Assembly: GCA_963742725.1 (NCBI GenBank)
Contig: CAVUMX010000001.1
Location: 2,170,001-2,234,000, forward strand
DNA: 64,000 nt
Reading direction: 5' to 3'
From: CAVVAL01 sp963742725
GTDB taxonomy: Bacteria > Actinomycetota > Actinomycetes > Mycobacteriales > Cryptosporangiaceae
Positions within the stretch are counted from its first letter, which is position 1. Every line of letters begins with the position of its first letter. A program made the position numbers and the translations under genes. Under the pieces are notes generated by a model. The model searched no databases and was not told where the DNA came from. It worked only from the letters and a program-made list of their open reading frames with translations. Below, one piece after another: positions 53,340-60,971 of this stretch.

Positions 53340-53981
53340 TTAACGCAGCGCCGGGTTCTTGGCGAGCGCCGCGAACGTGCCGAGCGCGATGTGCACGCCG
53401 CCGCTGACCCGGTCCAGCCACCGGCGCACGCGCCCGCTCTGCCGGAGCCGGTCGCCGATCGCGCCGGCCGCCAGCGCGTACGTGCTGTCGCTGACGACCC
53501 CCAGCGCCGTGAAGACGAGGCCGAACACAGCCGCCTGGACCCAGATCGGCCCGCGTGCCGGATCCACGAACTGCGGCAGGAACGCCAGGAAGAAGATCGC
53601 CGTCTTCGGGTTGAGGACGTTCACGATCACGCCCTGCCGGAACAGCCGCGAGCGGGGCTCCGGGTCGGGCGGCGGGGCATCGACGGGCGTCGTGCGTGCG
53701 CGTCTCAGTTGCCGGATGCCCATGACGAGCAGGTACGCCGCGCCGGCGTACTTGACCGTCGTGAACGCCACCGCCGACGACGCCAGCAAGGCCGACAGCC
53801 CCAGTACAGCGCCGGCCATGTGCACGAGCGAGCCGGTGTGGATGCCCACGACGGACACGAAGCCGGCCGCGCGCCCCTGCTGGAGGCTGCGGGCAACGAT
53901 GAACGTGACGGACGGCCCCGGGATGAGCAGGAGTGCCAGGCTCGCCGAGGCGAATAACAGCAGCGTGGTCAGGCTGGGCAT
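53340..53981 (-). CDS. LysE/RhtB-type amino acid exporter
   Basis: The 213-residue protein has six membrane helices and the family signature GPSVTFIVARSLQQGRAAGFVSVVGIHTGSLVH after the first. A second hallmark is VNVLNPKTAIFFLAFLPQFVDP. These export amino acids or homoserine lactones by proton exchange. Substrate unknown. Confidence 0.94.
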   Translation of the reverse strand: MPSLTTLLLFASASLALLLIPGPSVTFIVARSLQQGRAAGFVSVVGIHTGSLVHMAGAVLGLSALLASSAVAFTTVKYAGAAYLLVMGIRQLRRARTTPVDAPPPDPEPRSRLFRQGVIVNVLNPKTAIFFLAFLPQFVDPARGPIWVQAAVFGLVFTALGVVSDSTYALAAGAIGDRLRQSGRVRRWLDRVSGGVHIALGTFAALAKNPALR

Positions 53982-54080
53982 AGGTCCGAGGGTAGGCGCG
54001 GTTCGCCATCCGTCCTACCGGGAATCTGGGTGGAGTTCCCGCATGCCGGACACCCGTACCGATTCCTACCCTGACGGAGG

Positions 54081-54155
54081 CGGACGGCGAAAACTGGCCG
54101 TCCGGCTGAACGGGGGTGCGAAGGGCGCCCGGCAGGTGGAGACGGGCACCCTTCG
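54081..54155 (+). ncRNA. Structured intergenic element with two strong hairpins
   Basis: First stem CGGACGGC/GCCGTCCG at 54081-54104 with loop GAAAACTG. Second stem CGAAGGGCGCCCG/CGGGCACCCTTCG at 54119-54155, 13 bp with one mismatch and an 11-base loop, then CGTTCGATAAAG. It lies 50 bases before the acetyltransferase ATG, in the 223-base gap that follows the divergent transporter start. It may be a leader, a small RNA or a terminator of one. No known riboswitch class was recognised. Confidence 0.5.
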
Positions 54156-54204
54156 TTCGATAAAGCGATTGCGCGGGAGACGGTAACTGGCGAGGCTCGA
54201 TGCC

Positions 54205-54690
54205 ATGGAGATCAGGGACGCGACCGCCGCGGACTGGCCGGCCATCTGGCCGATTTTCCGCGAGATCGTCGCCGCCGGCGAGAGTTACAGCTACGACGAC
54301 ATGCCCGAGGACCGGGCGCGCGAGATCTGGCTGCTGGACTCGCCGGGCCGGACGATCGTCGCGGTGGACGACGACGGCACGATCCTCGGTACAGCCAAGG
54401 CGGGCCCGAATCATGGCGGTCCGGCGTCGCACGTCGCCACCGCGAGCTTCATGGTCGATCCCGCCGCGGGTGGACGGGGCGTCGGCCGGGCACTGGGCGA
54501 CCACGTCCTGGACTGGGCGCGCGCCCAGGGGTACCGGTCGATGCAGTTCAACGCGGTCGTCGAGACCAACGTCCGGGCGGTTGCCCTGTGGAAGTCGCTC
54601 GGTTTCGAGATACTGACGACCGTCCCGGAGGCCTTCAACCACCCGGTCAAGGGGTACGTCGGCCTGCACATCATGTACCGCCGCCTGTGA
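54205..54690 (+). CDS. GNAT-family N-acetyltransferase
   Basis: A 161-residue acetyltransferase with the acetyl-CoA loop PAAGGRGVGRALGDHVLDWAR (motif A, about residue 94). It also has an N-terminal DATAADWPAIWPIFREIV strand-helix, and the NVRAVALWKSLGFEI end motif. It closely resembles phosphinothricin-like or PhnO-like GNATs, but the substrate cannot be named. The following methylase gene begins right after its stop. Confidence 0.92.
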   Translation: MEIRDATAADWPAIWPIFREIVAAGESYSYDDMPEDRAREIWLLDSPGRTIVAVDDDGTILGTAKAGPNHGGPASHVATASFMVDPAAGGRGVGRALGDHVLDWARAQGYRSMQFNAVVETNVRAVALWKSLGFEILTTVPEAFNHPVKGYVGLHIMYRRL

Positions 54691-54702
54691 GGTGACCCGC
54701 CG

Positions 54703-55797
54703 CTGGACGCCGCCGAGGACCCGCGGTACCTGAGCGAGCAGATCGTCACGTACCTCGGTAACAAGAGGGCGCTGCTCGGTCCGCTCGAATCCGCCGTCGG
54801 CGAGGTGCGCGACCGGCTCGGCGGCCGCCGCCTGCGCGTACTCGACGCGTTCTCCGGGTCGGGGATCGTGGCCCGGATGCTCAAGCGCCACGCGTCGGAG
54901 CTGGTCGTGAACGACATCGAGGACTACGCGCGGGTCCTGAGCGAGTGCTACCTGACGAACGCCCCGGACCGGCCCGCCCTGGACGCGCTCGTCGCCGACC
55001 TGAACGCCCGCGCGGGGTCCGCACCCGGCGGCTTCCTCGCCCGCATGTACGCGCCGGCCGACGACGAGAACATCCGTCCGGACGAGCGGGTCTTCTACAC
55101 GGCCGAGAACGCGCGCCGCCTCGACTGGTACTGCCGGGAGATCGCCCGGCTCGATCAGCCGGTGCGCAGCCTGCTGCTCGGCCCGCTGCTGTCGGCCGCG
55201 TCCGTGCACGCGAACACGGCCGGCCTGTTCAAGGGCTTCTACAAGGACAGGGCCAGCGGCGTCGGCCGGTTCGGCGGCACGGGCCAGGACGCACTGCTCA
55301 GGATCAAAGGCAAGATCATGATCCGGACGCCTGTCCTCAGTGCGTTCGACACGGTCTACGAGGTGCGCCAGGCCGACGCCAACAAACTCGCCGCCGACGT
55401 GACCGACCTCGACCTCGCGTACCTGGACCCCCCGTACAACCAGCATCCGTACGGATCGAACTACTTCATGCTCAACCTGCTCGTGAACTACGACGAGCCG
55501 TCCGAGGTGAGCGCCGTGTCCGGGATCCCTGCCGGCTGGCGCCGGTCGGGCTACAACGTGCGGCGCCGGTCGGCGCAGCTCATGGCCGATCTGGTTCAGC
55601 GTCTCGACGCGAAGTTCCTGCTCGTCTCCTTCAACGACGAAGGCTTCATCGCACCGGACGAGATGACCCGCATCCTGTCCGACGTCGGCACCGTGACCGA
55701 GCGCCGGACGCAGCATCTGGCATTCCGCGGCAGCCGGAACCTGTCCGCCCGCGGCATCCACGTGACCGAGCACCTGTACCTGGTGGAAAAGCGTTAG
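54703..55797 (+). CDS. DNA adenine methylase with probable CTG start
   Basis: The D12-class landmarks are complete: YLGNKRALLGPLESAV at the N-terminus, FSGSGIVARML for AdoMet binding, and LDPPYNQHPYGSNYF (DPPY) near residue 245. The frame begins directly after the acetyltransferase stop, in the same frame, and has no ATG, GTG or TTG before the conserved N-terminal motif; the first is GTG at 54805, well inside the domain. TGAGGTGA at 54688-54695 is a good ribosome site for the CTG at 54703, giving 364 residues. Readthrough of the TGA is the alternative. There is no restriction endonuclease beside it. Confidence 0.78.
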   Translation: MDAAEDPRYLSEQIVTYLGNKRALLGPLESAVGEVRDRLGGRRLRVLDAFSGSGIVARMLKRHASELVVNDIEDYARVLSECYLTNAPDRPALDALVADLNARAGSAPGGFLARMYAPADDENIRPDERVFYTAENARRLDWYCREIARLDQPVRSLLLGPLLSAASVHANTAGLFKGFYKDRASGVGRFGGTGQDALLRIKGKIMIRTPVLSAFDTVYEVRQADANKLAADVTDLDLAYLDPPYNQHPYGSNYFMLNLLVNYDEPSEVSAVSGIPAGWRRSGYNVRRRSAQLMADLVQRLDAKFLLVSFNDEGFIAPDEMTRILSDVGTVTERRTQHLAFRGSRNLSARGIHVTEHLYLVEKR

Positions 55798-55802
55798 AGC
55801 CC

Positions 55803-56111
55803 TCAGCGTTGCGGGTCGGTCGCCGTCCGGATGAAGTCGTTGGGCCGTTCGCGTTGCAGGAACGCCCAGCGCTGGTCGAACAGTTCGATCGCCTCGTGCA
55901 GGGAGCCACCGTGGGCGTCCCTGATGGCCTTGATCGCCTGCACGTTGCGGCGGCGAAGGATCAGGTCATCGACGGGTTCCCATAAGACGCTCTGCACTGT
56001 GCCATTCTCCCCGGTCGCGAGCGCCCTGGCGAGGTCGGTGGCAGAGGTCCGCTGCCGAACGGTGTCTGGGACGATCGCCCGGTGAGCGAATCCGCGCGTG
56101 TTCATGAGCAT
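55803..56111 (-). CDS. Short unknown protein
   Basis: A 102-residue frame converging on the methylase. The C-terminal part (FLQRERPNDFIRTATD and AIKAIRDAHGGSLHEAIELFDQRW) is helix-rich with an Arg/Asp/Trp pattern. I do not recognise a family. Its 5' end overlaps the divergent gene at 56082 by up to 30 bases, so the ATG at 56105 may be the real start. Without homology it is only moderately supported. Confidence 0.5.
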   Translation of the reverse strand: MLMNTRGFAHRAIVPDTVRQRTSATDLARALATGENGTVQSVLWEPVDDLILRRRNVQAIKAIRDAHGGSLHEAIELFDQRWAFLQRERPNDFIRTATDPQR

Positions 56112-56519
56112 CCGGTCCTCGGCGTTTTCGCCTCCTCCGGAAACTGGTGGCAGACACAGTCGACGGTGCCGTTCGGTGACGCCGACCAGGTGATGGTCTC
56201 GGTGTGGGTGACCGGTGACGAGGAGGTTCCCGCCCAGCGCTTCGACGAGGCCGCCGGCATCCTGGGTCGGCTAGACCCGCAGGCCTTGCGCCGCGTCGTT
56301 GCCGAGGGCTACCTGGACCTCTACAACGACACCTGGAGCCAGGACGACGAGGACCTGGACCACGACGGCTTCTGCGCGCGCATCACGCCGAACAGCGTCG
56401 ACATCGACGAGGACGGCGTCCAGGTCTACTTCGACGACGGCGACCTCTTCCTGGGCCACTCGATCGTGATGTCGTTCGACGCCGAGTTGCAGCTGGCCGA
56501 GATCAAGCTGGCGGGTTGA
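56082..56519 (+). CDS. DUF6985/DUF2262-like acidic protein
   Basis: A 145-residue, strongly acidic protein starting at GTG. The C-terminal region (DGVQVYFDDGDLFLGHSIVM) and an aromatic-rich N-terminus (GVFASSGNWWQTQSTVPF) resemble the small DUF2262/DUF6985 proteins I recall, often found near toxin genes as immunity-like partners. No toxin is adjacent. The start overlaps that of the divergent neighbour. Confidence 0.55.
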   Translation: MSESARVHEHPVLGVFASSGNWWQTQSTVPFGDADQVMVSVWVTGDEEVPAQRFDEAAGILGRLDPQALRRVVAEGYLDLYNDTWSQDDEDLDHDGFCARITPNSVDIDEDGVQVYFDDGDLFLGHSIVMSFDAELQLAEIKLAG

Positions 56520-56523
56520 CGAC

Positions 56524-56575
56524 CGGGGCTCCCGCGGACCTGCTCAAGCAAGTCCACGCTGCGCCGGGAGCCCCG
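56524..56575. terminator. Bidirectional hairpin between convergent genes
   Basis: CGGGGCTCCCG (56524-56534) and its complement (56565-56575) form 11-bp arms with a 30-base loop, just after the gene ending at 56519 and before the one ending at 56582. Confidence 0.72.
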
Positions 56576-56581
56576 TCGCCG

Positions 56582-57262
56582 TTACTTCCGGTAGAAATGC
56601 ACGTTCCGCCACTCGTGCTGGGCGGAGGACGTACCCAGCGTTCCGTAGACCCCGTACTTGAAGTAGTGCGTGCCGTTCGGCCCGTTGGCGCTGACCTTCA
56701 GGTCCCCGTTGATGTAGACGGAGTACCTGTTGGCCGTGGCGTCATGGGTGACGTTGATGCGGACCCACTTGCCGTAGATGTTGGTGACCAGGTCCTTGCC
56801 CCCACCGCGCAGTGTCCCGCCGCTTCTCGAGAAGGACCTGATCATCAGGGTTGTGGCGCCGGGCCCGTCGTTGCCGAAGATCTGCATGGCGGACTCGTCG
56901 TTGGTGGGGGAGCTGACCTTCAGTTCGCCTTCGAACTGGCGCTGCCCCGATGTGTAGTTGTCCTGGACCCGGACCTCGACGCGGTTCGTGCCGTTGTTGA
57001 ACAGTCTGAACTTCTCGACCCCGCCCGCCCGGTCGTAGGAGCCGCCGGGTCCGGTCGCGTGGGTGACGCTCCTCGGGTAGTTCGTGTATTCGCCCCGGCT
57101 CTGGATCTGCAGCTTGCTGTCGGGGCTGTGCTCGCGCCAGCCGCTGCCGACCGGGCCGAACGCGGCGGGGTCCGCCGCCGCGCTCGGCTGTGCGATCGCG
57201 GCACCGCCGATCGCTAAGGAGGCGGCGGTCACCAGTATCGCGATCCGCTTTGTCTGGTGCAT
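56582..57262 (-). CDS. Secreted beta-sandwich protein, polysaccharide-lyase-like
   Basis: The ATG at 57262 follows GAAGGGAG and gives 226 residues with a Sec-type signal peptide (ILVTAASLAIGGAAIAQ then cleavage near AQPSAAA, about residue 30). The mature chain has alternating strands with FEGELKVSSPTNDESAMQIFG and WVRINVTHDATANRYSVYING, resembling concanavalin-like jelly rolls of alginate-lyase-like proteins. No catalytic residues could be assigned with confidence. It is probably an extracellular carbohydrate-binding or degrading protein. Confidence 0.6.
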   Translation of the reverse strand: MHQTKRIAILVTAASLAIGGAAIAQPSAAADPAAFGPVGSGWREHSPDSKLQIQSRGEYTNYPRSVTHATGPGGSYDRAGGVEKFRLFNNGTNRVEVRVQDNYTSGQRQFEGELKVSSPTNDESAMQIFGNDGPGATTLMIRSFSRSGGTLRGGGKDLVTNIYGKWVRINVTHDATANRYSVYINGDLKVSANGPNGTHYFKYGVYGTLGTSSAQHEWRNVHFYRK

Positions 57263-57579
57263 GGGTGCTCCCTTCGGGTTCCCCCGCACGGCCGTCATCA
57301 TCTGGTAACAAGGTGGACATATGATGATTGCTCGCCTTTTGCTCCCGCACAAGGTCTAGTCCATAGATGGCGCATAACCGCCGGACCTGCATGTCCACAT
57401 CCACCGGACCGCTGGCGTCGAGCGCCGGAGCAAGCCCGCGGGACCTGATAGCTCGGATGAGTCGCGACCAACCCGCACGTCAGCGGGGATAACGCACACG
57501 CGAGCGCTGGCCTCTGCGGGCCCGAACATACGTACGATCAGAACCTCTCAATGCGACCGGCTACGAACGGAGCAACCCG
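57263..57579. other. Gap of 317 bases upstream of the VOC gene
   Basis: No gene or strong hairpin is visible. The right side (ATACGTACGATCAGAAC, about 57528) is a plausible promoter for the VOC gene. The left side carries the ribosome site and promoter of the secreted protein on the other strand. Confidence 0.4.
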
Positions 57580-58041
57580 ATGAGCCGCCACATCCAGGTC
57601 ACCTTCGACGCCCATGACCCGCGGGCGCTGTCGTCCTTCTGGCGTGACGTGCTGGGCTACGTCCACCCCGGCCCGCCCGGAGTCGAACTGGCCGAGGGCG
57701 CCGACCCGCTGGCCGCGTGGGACGAGTTCCTCGCTCGGATCGGCGTGCCGGAGGAACAGTGGAATACACGATCGGCCATCGAGGATCCGGACGGACAGGG
57801 CCCACGGGTGTTCTTCCAGCAGGTGCCTGAGGACAAGGTCGCCAAGAACCGCGTTCACCTCGACGTCCGTGCGGCTCCCGGACTGCACGGAGAGGAGCGG
57901 ATGGCGACACTGGAGGCCGAGTGCGACAGGCTCGTCGCGCTGGGAGCGACCCGGGTACGTCGAGAGGAGCCCGAGCCCCCGATGAACGCCGGCTTCATCA
58001 CGATGACCGACCCCGAGGGCAACGAGTTCTGCCTGGACTGA
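57580..58041 (+). CDS. VOC-family (glyoxalase-like) protein
   Basis: A 153-residue vicinal-oxygen-chelate protein: VTFDAHDPRALSSFWRDVLGY at the start, VHLDVRA in the middle and TMTDPEGNEFCLD at the end, the usual paired beta-alpha-beta-beta-beta units. The C-terminal Glu (NEFC) and the His of VHLD are typical metal ligands. It could be a dioxygenase, resistance or glyoxalase-type protein. No neighbour clarifies this. Confidence 0.9.
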   Translation: MSRHIQVTFDAHDPRALSSFWRDVLGYVHPGPPGVELAEGADPLAAWDEFLARIGVPEEQWNTRSAIEDPDGQGPRVFFQQVPEDKVAKNRVHLDVRAAPGLHGEERMATLEAECDRLVALGATRVRREEPEPPMNAGFITMTDPEGNEFCLD

Positions 58042-58098
58042 AGCCGCCGCAGCGGCAGTCGCATGCCCGGCTCTCCCGGGTGAGAGAGGATCCGGCCC

Positions 58099-58518
58099 GT
58101 GGGTTGGAGTCGAGCCGGAGCGGTCGTCTCGATGGCGGCAGCCGTCGTGCTAGTTGCGGGGTGCTCCGGCAGTCATGAGAGCCCGCAAGCTGACCCGTCG
58201 ACCGCCGCGAAAGGCCCGTCAGCGGACGAACACGCCGTCCTTATCCACATCACGCCACCCGAGAATCCAGACGAGTTTGGGCTCGATCTCATCGAGGACC
58301 CGCTGGACGAGGCATTGGACGGCTCCGATGCGGGCGAGCTGGACGGTAACGAGATCGGCCCAGAAGGAGCGGTGATCTACCTGTACGGACCAGATGCCGA
58401 CCGTCTCTATGCGGCCATCGAGCCAGTACTCCGAGCGGCTCCGGTTCCGGCCGGCAGCTACGCAGTCAGGCGCTACGGCGGCCCAGGCGCGCGCGAGACA
58501 CGGCTGCCGCTGCGCTAG
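58099..58518 (+). CDS. Small lipoprotein of unknown function
   Basis: The GTG at 58099 follows GAGAGAGGA with good spacing. The 139-residue protein has a lipoprotein signal ending VAGC near residue 22, then a Ser/Ala-rich linker and a mature domain with EDPLDEALDGSDAGELDGNEIG and ending GGPGARETRLPLR. I do not recognise the family. It is likely attached to the outer face of the membrane. Confidence 0.75.
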   Translation: MGWSRAGAVVSMAAAVVLVAGCSGSHESPQADPSTAAKGPSADEHAVLIHITPPENPDEFGLDLIEDPLDEALDGSDAGELDGNEIGPEGAVIYLYGPDADRLYAAIEPVLRAAPVPAGSYAVRRYGGPGARETRLPLR

Positions 58519-58563
58519 CGAGGCAGGTCGACGCGGGTCACCCTGTTCGAATGACCTGAGACG

Positions 58564-59358
58564 TCAGCCGATGCTCTCGAAGATGTCGGTCAGGAGCGGC
58601 CTTCCCGGTTCAGGCGGTGGCCAAGCGATCACCAGGTGCTCGCGCGAGGCCGCGCGCGCCTGGGCGTCGTCACTCCACCCGAACTCGCTCAGGATGTGCT
58701 GCTGACTGCGATGCTCCCGCAGGCCCGCGACGATTCGGTTGGCCACCGAGGAATTGTCGATAGTGATGTGGATGCTCTCGTCGGGTACGCCACGCAGCTG
58801 ATAGGTGGCGGTCGGGTCCCACGGCGGCAGGCCGGTCCGGATCCGCGAGATGTTCCAACGCTCGAACACCGAGCGTGGCAGTGCTCCATGCACGAGTCGG
58901 CGGAACCCCGGTCCGCCGTCGTGGGCGAGCCGAAGAAACGCGGCGTCTGTCGCGGCACCAATCTGGATATGGTCGGGGTGGCCGGTTATCCCGTCCGGGC
59001 CAAACGTCGCGACGACATCGGGGCGTTCCTGGTCGAGTATCGCGGCGATCTTCTCGGTCAACTCGGCGAGAGGGACGCGATCGAGCGCGCCGTCGGCGTA
59101 GTCGAGCCATTCGTGCCGGTCCGGAACGCGCCCGAGCGCACGCCATGCGCGCTCGTCCTCCACACGCCGGATCGCGCCGAGGGTTTCGCGCGTAGCCGGG
59201 AAGCCGGCGGCGATATCTCCGGCGGCACCATCAGTCGCATGGACGAGCACGAAGCAGAAGGCTGGGTCGGTGGCGCGCATCGCTACGGTGCCGGACAACG
59301 CGAATGCGTCGTCGTCAGGATGTGCAACGACTACGGCGAGGGTCCGGCCGGAATGCAC
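58564..59358 (-). CDS. PIG-L family deacetylase
   Basis: I place the start at the GTG at 59358, preceded by GGAGGGGAG, giving 264 residues; further upstream frame is poor. Zinc motifs AHPDDD (about residue 13) and HPDHIQIG (about residue 133) are present, with TDGAAGD between. The family removes acetyl groups from N-acetylglucosamine-containing compounds, including mycothiol precursors and mycothiol conjugates. A specific role cannot be assigned; this is not obviously the main MshB. Confidence 0.88.
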   Translation of the reverse strand: MHSGRTLAVVVAHPDDDAFALSGTVAMRATDPAFCFVLVHATDGAAGDIAAGFPATRETLGAIRRVEDERAWRALGRVPDRHEWLDYADGALDRVPLAELTEKIAAILDQERPDVVATFGPDGITGHPDHIQIGAATDAAFLRLAHDGGPGFRRLVHGALPRSVFERWNISRIRTGLPPWDPTATYQLRGVPDESIHITIDNSSVANRIVAGLREHRSQQHILSEFGWSDDAQARAASREHLVIAWPPPEPGRPLLTDIFESIG

Positions 59359-59611
59359 GCCTGTAGTCTCCCCTCCCGACCGGCTCGGCGCGACGACCCA
59401 CACAGCGGCCAAGGTGAGCAGGCCACCGGGCGGAAGCTGAAAGCCGAGGAACGTCGTTCCGTCGAACCTGGCACAGCTCGAGCGTGGACGCACCTATGCC
59501 ACTGGGGAGCGGCGCACCCGCTCCTTGTGTGTCCCCGCACTGCCCGCTTGGAACAGGACGAAAGCTGCTGCTGCACGAGCGTCGGGCCAGCTCACGACGG
59601 TTCCGAGTGGC

Positions 59612-59868
59612 CTGGCGCGCATGGGCCACGACAATCCGCGCGCCGCGATGATCTATCAGCACGCGCGTCCGGAGGCTGACCAAGCGATCGCGGACGCCGT
59701 CAGTGCGGGCGTCGAGGCGCTCCGCCCGAAGCAGAAGGAGCGCGAAGCGGCCCAAGCGAAGGCGGCTCAGGAGTACGACGACGGTGACGACGGGACAGCC
59801 GGAATCCCCGCCAAGGCGGGCTATGGCCCGTGGCTGGCTCATAGCCCGAGACGAGTAGCTGAGAACGC
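59612..59868 (+). pseudogene. Tyrosine recombinase C-terminal fragment
   Basis: The frame reads LARMGHDNPRAAMIYQHARPEADQ, the C-terminal catalytic block of actinomycete integrases, with the nucleophile Tyr in MIYQHA. A typical charged tail follows, ending DDGDDGTAGIPA. Upstream of LARM nothing matches an integrase, so the N-terminal 300 residues are missing. The homologous break lies at the equivalent point of the fragment at 62024-62104, which ends in DLMARM. A hairpin terminator follows. Confidence 0.8.
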
Positions 59869-59905
59869 GGAACGCCTGGCCGGGTTCCTCCCCGCCAGGC
59901 GTTCC
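59869..59905 (+). terminator. Integrase-tail terminator, copy 1
   Basis: GGAACGCCTGGC and its complement form 12-bp arms with a 13-base loop. The 28 bases just before and into it (59852-59879) recur with two mismatches at 60448-60475. Confidence 0.8.
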
Positions 59906-59931
59906 TGCATGGGCGCTTGGAGACCAGGACC

Positions 59932-60273
59932 CTATTCGGTTGCTTCCGTTGCCGAAGGCTGTGGGGTTGGCGTGGCTCCGCGCTTCCATTCCTCGTATGC
60001 AGCCATGCGCCGCTGGAAGCTGCGATCTTGGCGTAGGTACAGGGCTCCGGCTGCGATCAGCAACGAGGAAGCGATCACCAGCAACACGATTCCTAGCCGT
60101 CGGTCATTGTCGGCCTCATCAATGAGAAGCAGCATTACCGCAGTAGGAAGGCTCACCACTCCGAGGATCAGCGCTATGCCTGATGGGCTGTGCTTGTAGT
60201 CGAGACACCCGCGCTCCCAGTAGGTGAGGAACTGCTTGGGGATCTCGTTGCCGTCCTCGTCGTGGAGTGCCAC
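59932..60273 (-). CDS. Small two-helix membrane protein
   Basis: From a GTG after GAGGAGCCAAG, 113 residues. Two membrane helices (GIALILGVVSLPTAVMLLLID and LGIVLLVIASSLLIAAGALYL) and a basic tail (YEEWKRGATPTPQPSATEATE). No family recognised. It lies within the decayed integration region and may be cargo or native. Confidence 0.55.
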   Translation of the reverse strand: MALHDEDGNEIPKQFLTYWERGCLDYKHSPSGIALILGVVSLPTAVMLLLIDEADNDRRLGIVLLVIASSLLIAAGALYLRQDRSFQRRMAAYEEWKRGATPTPQPSATEATE

Positions 60274-60409
60274 CTTGGCTCCTCGCTTCGCCCTCGAAGG
60301 AAGCCAGTATTACCGGCGCCGAGCTCCGACGTAGCCGGTTGACCATCTGAGCGCCAGCCGCCTGGCCCAACGTAGGACACCGACGACAGGCGCGCCGAAG
60401 CCTGGCCGA

Positions 60410-60501
60410 GGCGAGCTACTGGCCCGTGGACGACCCATCTGCCAAATCGAGTACCTGAGAACGCGAAACGCCTGGTCTGAGCTAAGGCTCTGACCAGGCG
60501 T
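60410..60501 (+). pseudogene. Second integrase 3' tail with terminator
   Basis: The 28 bases 60448-60475 repeat 59852-59879 (CGAGTA-CTGAGAACGCG-AACGCCTGG) with two differences. The hairpin ACGCCTGGTC/GACCAGGCGT (60468-60501) follows. The upstream codons LLARGRP resemble the end of such integrases. The piece stops exactly where the PIN-toxin fragment is cut off, so it marks an insertion or deletion junction. Confidence 0.72.
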
Positions 60502-60506
60502 CTTGT

Positions 60507-60653
60507 GTAGCCCACCTCTGCGACCACTGTGGCGGGGACCAAGAGCGGGCGCCTCGCCACATGTGCACCAGCAAAGAGCTCAGTGCGGGCGTGATGATTC
60601 CGATCGTTGGCGACGGCTGCGGCAACTAGCGGTCCTGTGTCGCAAAGGATCAC
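60507..60653 (-). pseudogene. PIN-domain toxin fragment, copy 1
   Basis: The minus-strand frame from GTG reads VILCDTGPLVAAAVANDRN then LLVPATVVAEVGY, the first half of a VapC-like PIN nuclease with its leading Asp. It is cut after about 49 residues, where the integrase-tail terminator begins; downstream codons are unrelated. The GTG overlaps the antitoxin stop (TCGTGATCC), the usual coupling for such pairs. Loss of the second half, with at least two catalytic acidic residues, should inactivate it. Confidence 0.75.
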
Positions 60654-60826
60654 GAACGGCCGAATCCTCCGGCGAGGATCTTGTCGACGCGGCTCGAAAC
60701 ATCAGGGGCCTTCGATGTCACCGAGCCGAAGAAGGCCGGAGGCCAGGGGCGGTCGCCAACCGAGCGAAGGTGTAGCCGTATGTCGGCCAACGCCGCTGGC
60801 AACTCTTCGTCGGGTATCTCCTCAAC
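60575..60826. repeat. Direct repeat of toxin-antitoxin DNA, left copy
   Basis: These 252 bases match 62335-62587 (253 bases) at roughly 80-85 percent by eye, in the same orientation, covering the antitoxin and the start of the PIN gene. They flank the aquaporin gene. The one-base difference in length corresponds to the frameshift in the right copy. Confidence 0.82.
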
Positions 60827-60856
60827 CCACCCGGCCAGGCACTCCCTGCCGGGCAT
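60650..60856 (-). CDS. Antitoxin of a PIN-type toxin-antitoxin pair, copy 1
   Basis: The frame (68 residues from ATG at 60856) reads VEEIPDEELPAALADIRLHLRSV and SVTSKAPDVSSRVDKIL, matching the right-hand copy with few changes. It ends in the TGA that overlaps the toxin GTG. The N-terminal 11 residues differ from copy 2, suggesting the 5' end was replaced during rearrangement. It is a small antitoxin likely binding the PIN partner, but the partner is broken here. Confidence 0.65.
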   Translation of the reverse strand: MPGRECLAGWVEEIPDEELPAALADIRLHLRSVGDRPWPPAFFGSVTSKAPDVSSRVDKILAGGFGRS

Positions 60857-60971
60857 CGCAGCCGTACTGGTTCGGCGGCCCGGTTCTGGTGCGACGCGCG
60901 ACCACGCAGCATGATGAGACCAATGCCGTCGGGGGGTCATGGTCAGTTGCCGCGCGTGAGTGGAGAATCGG

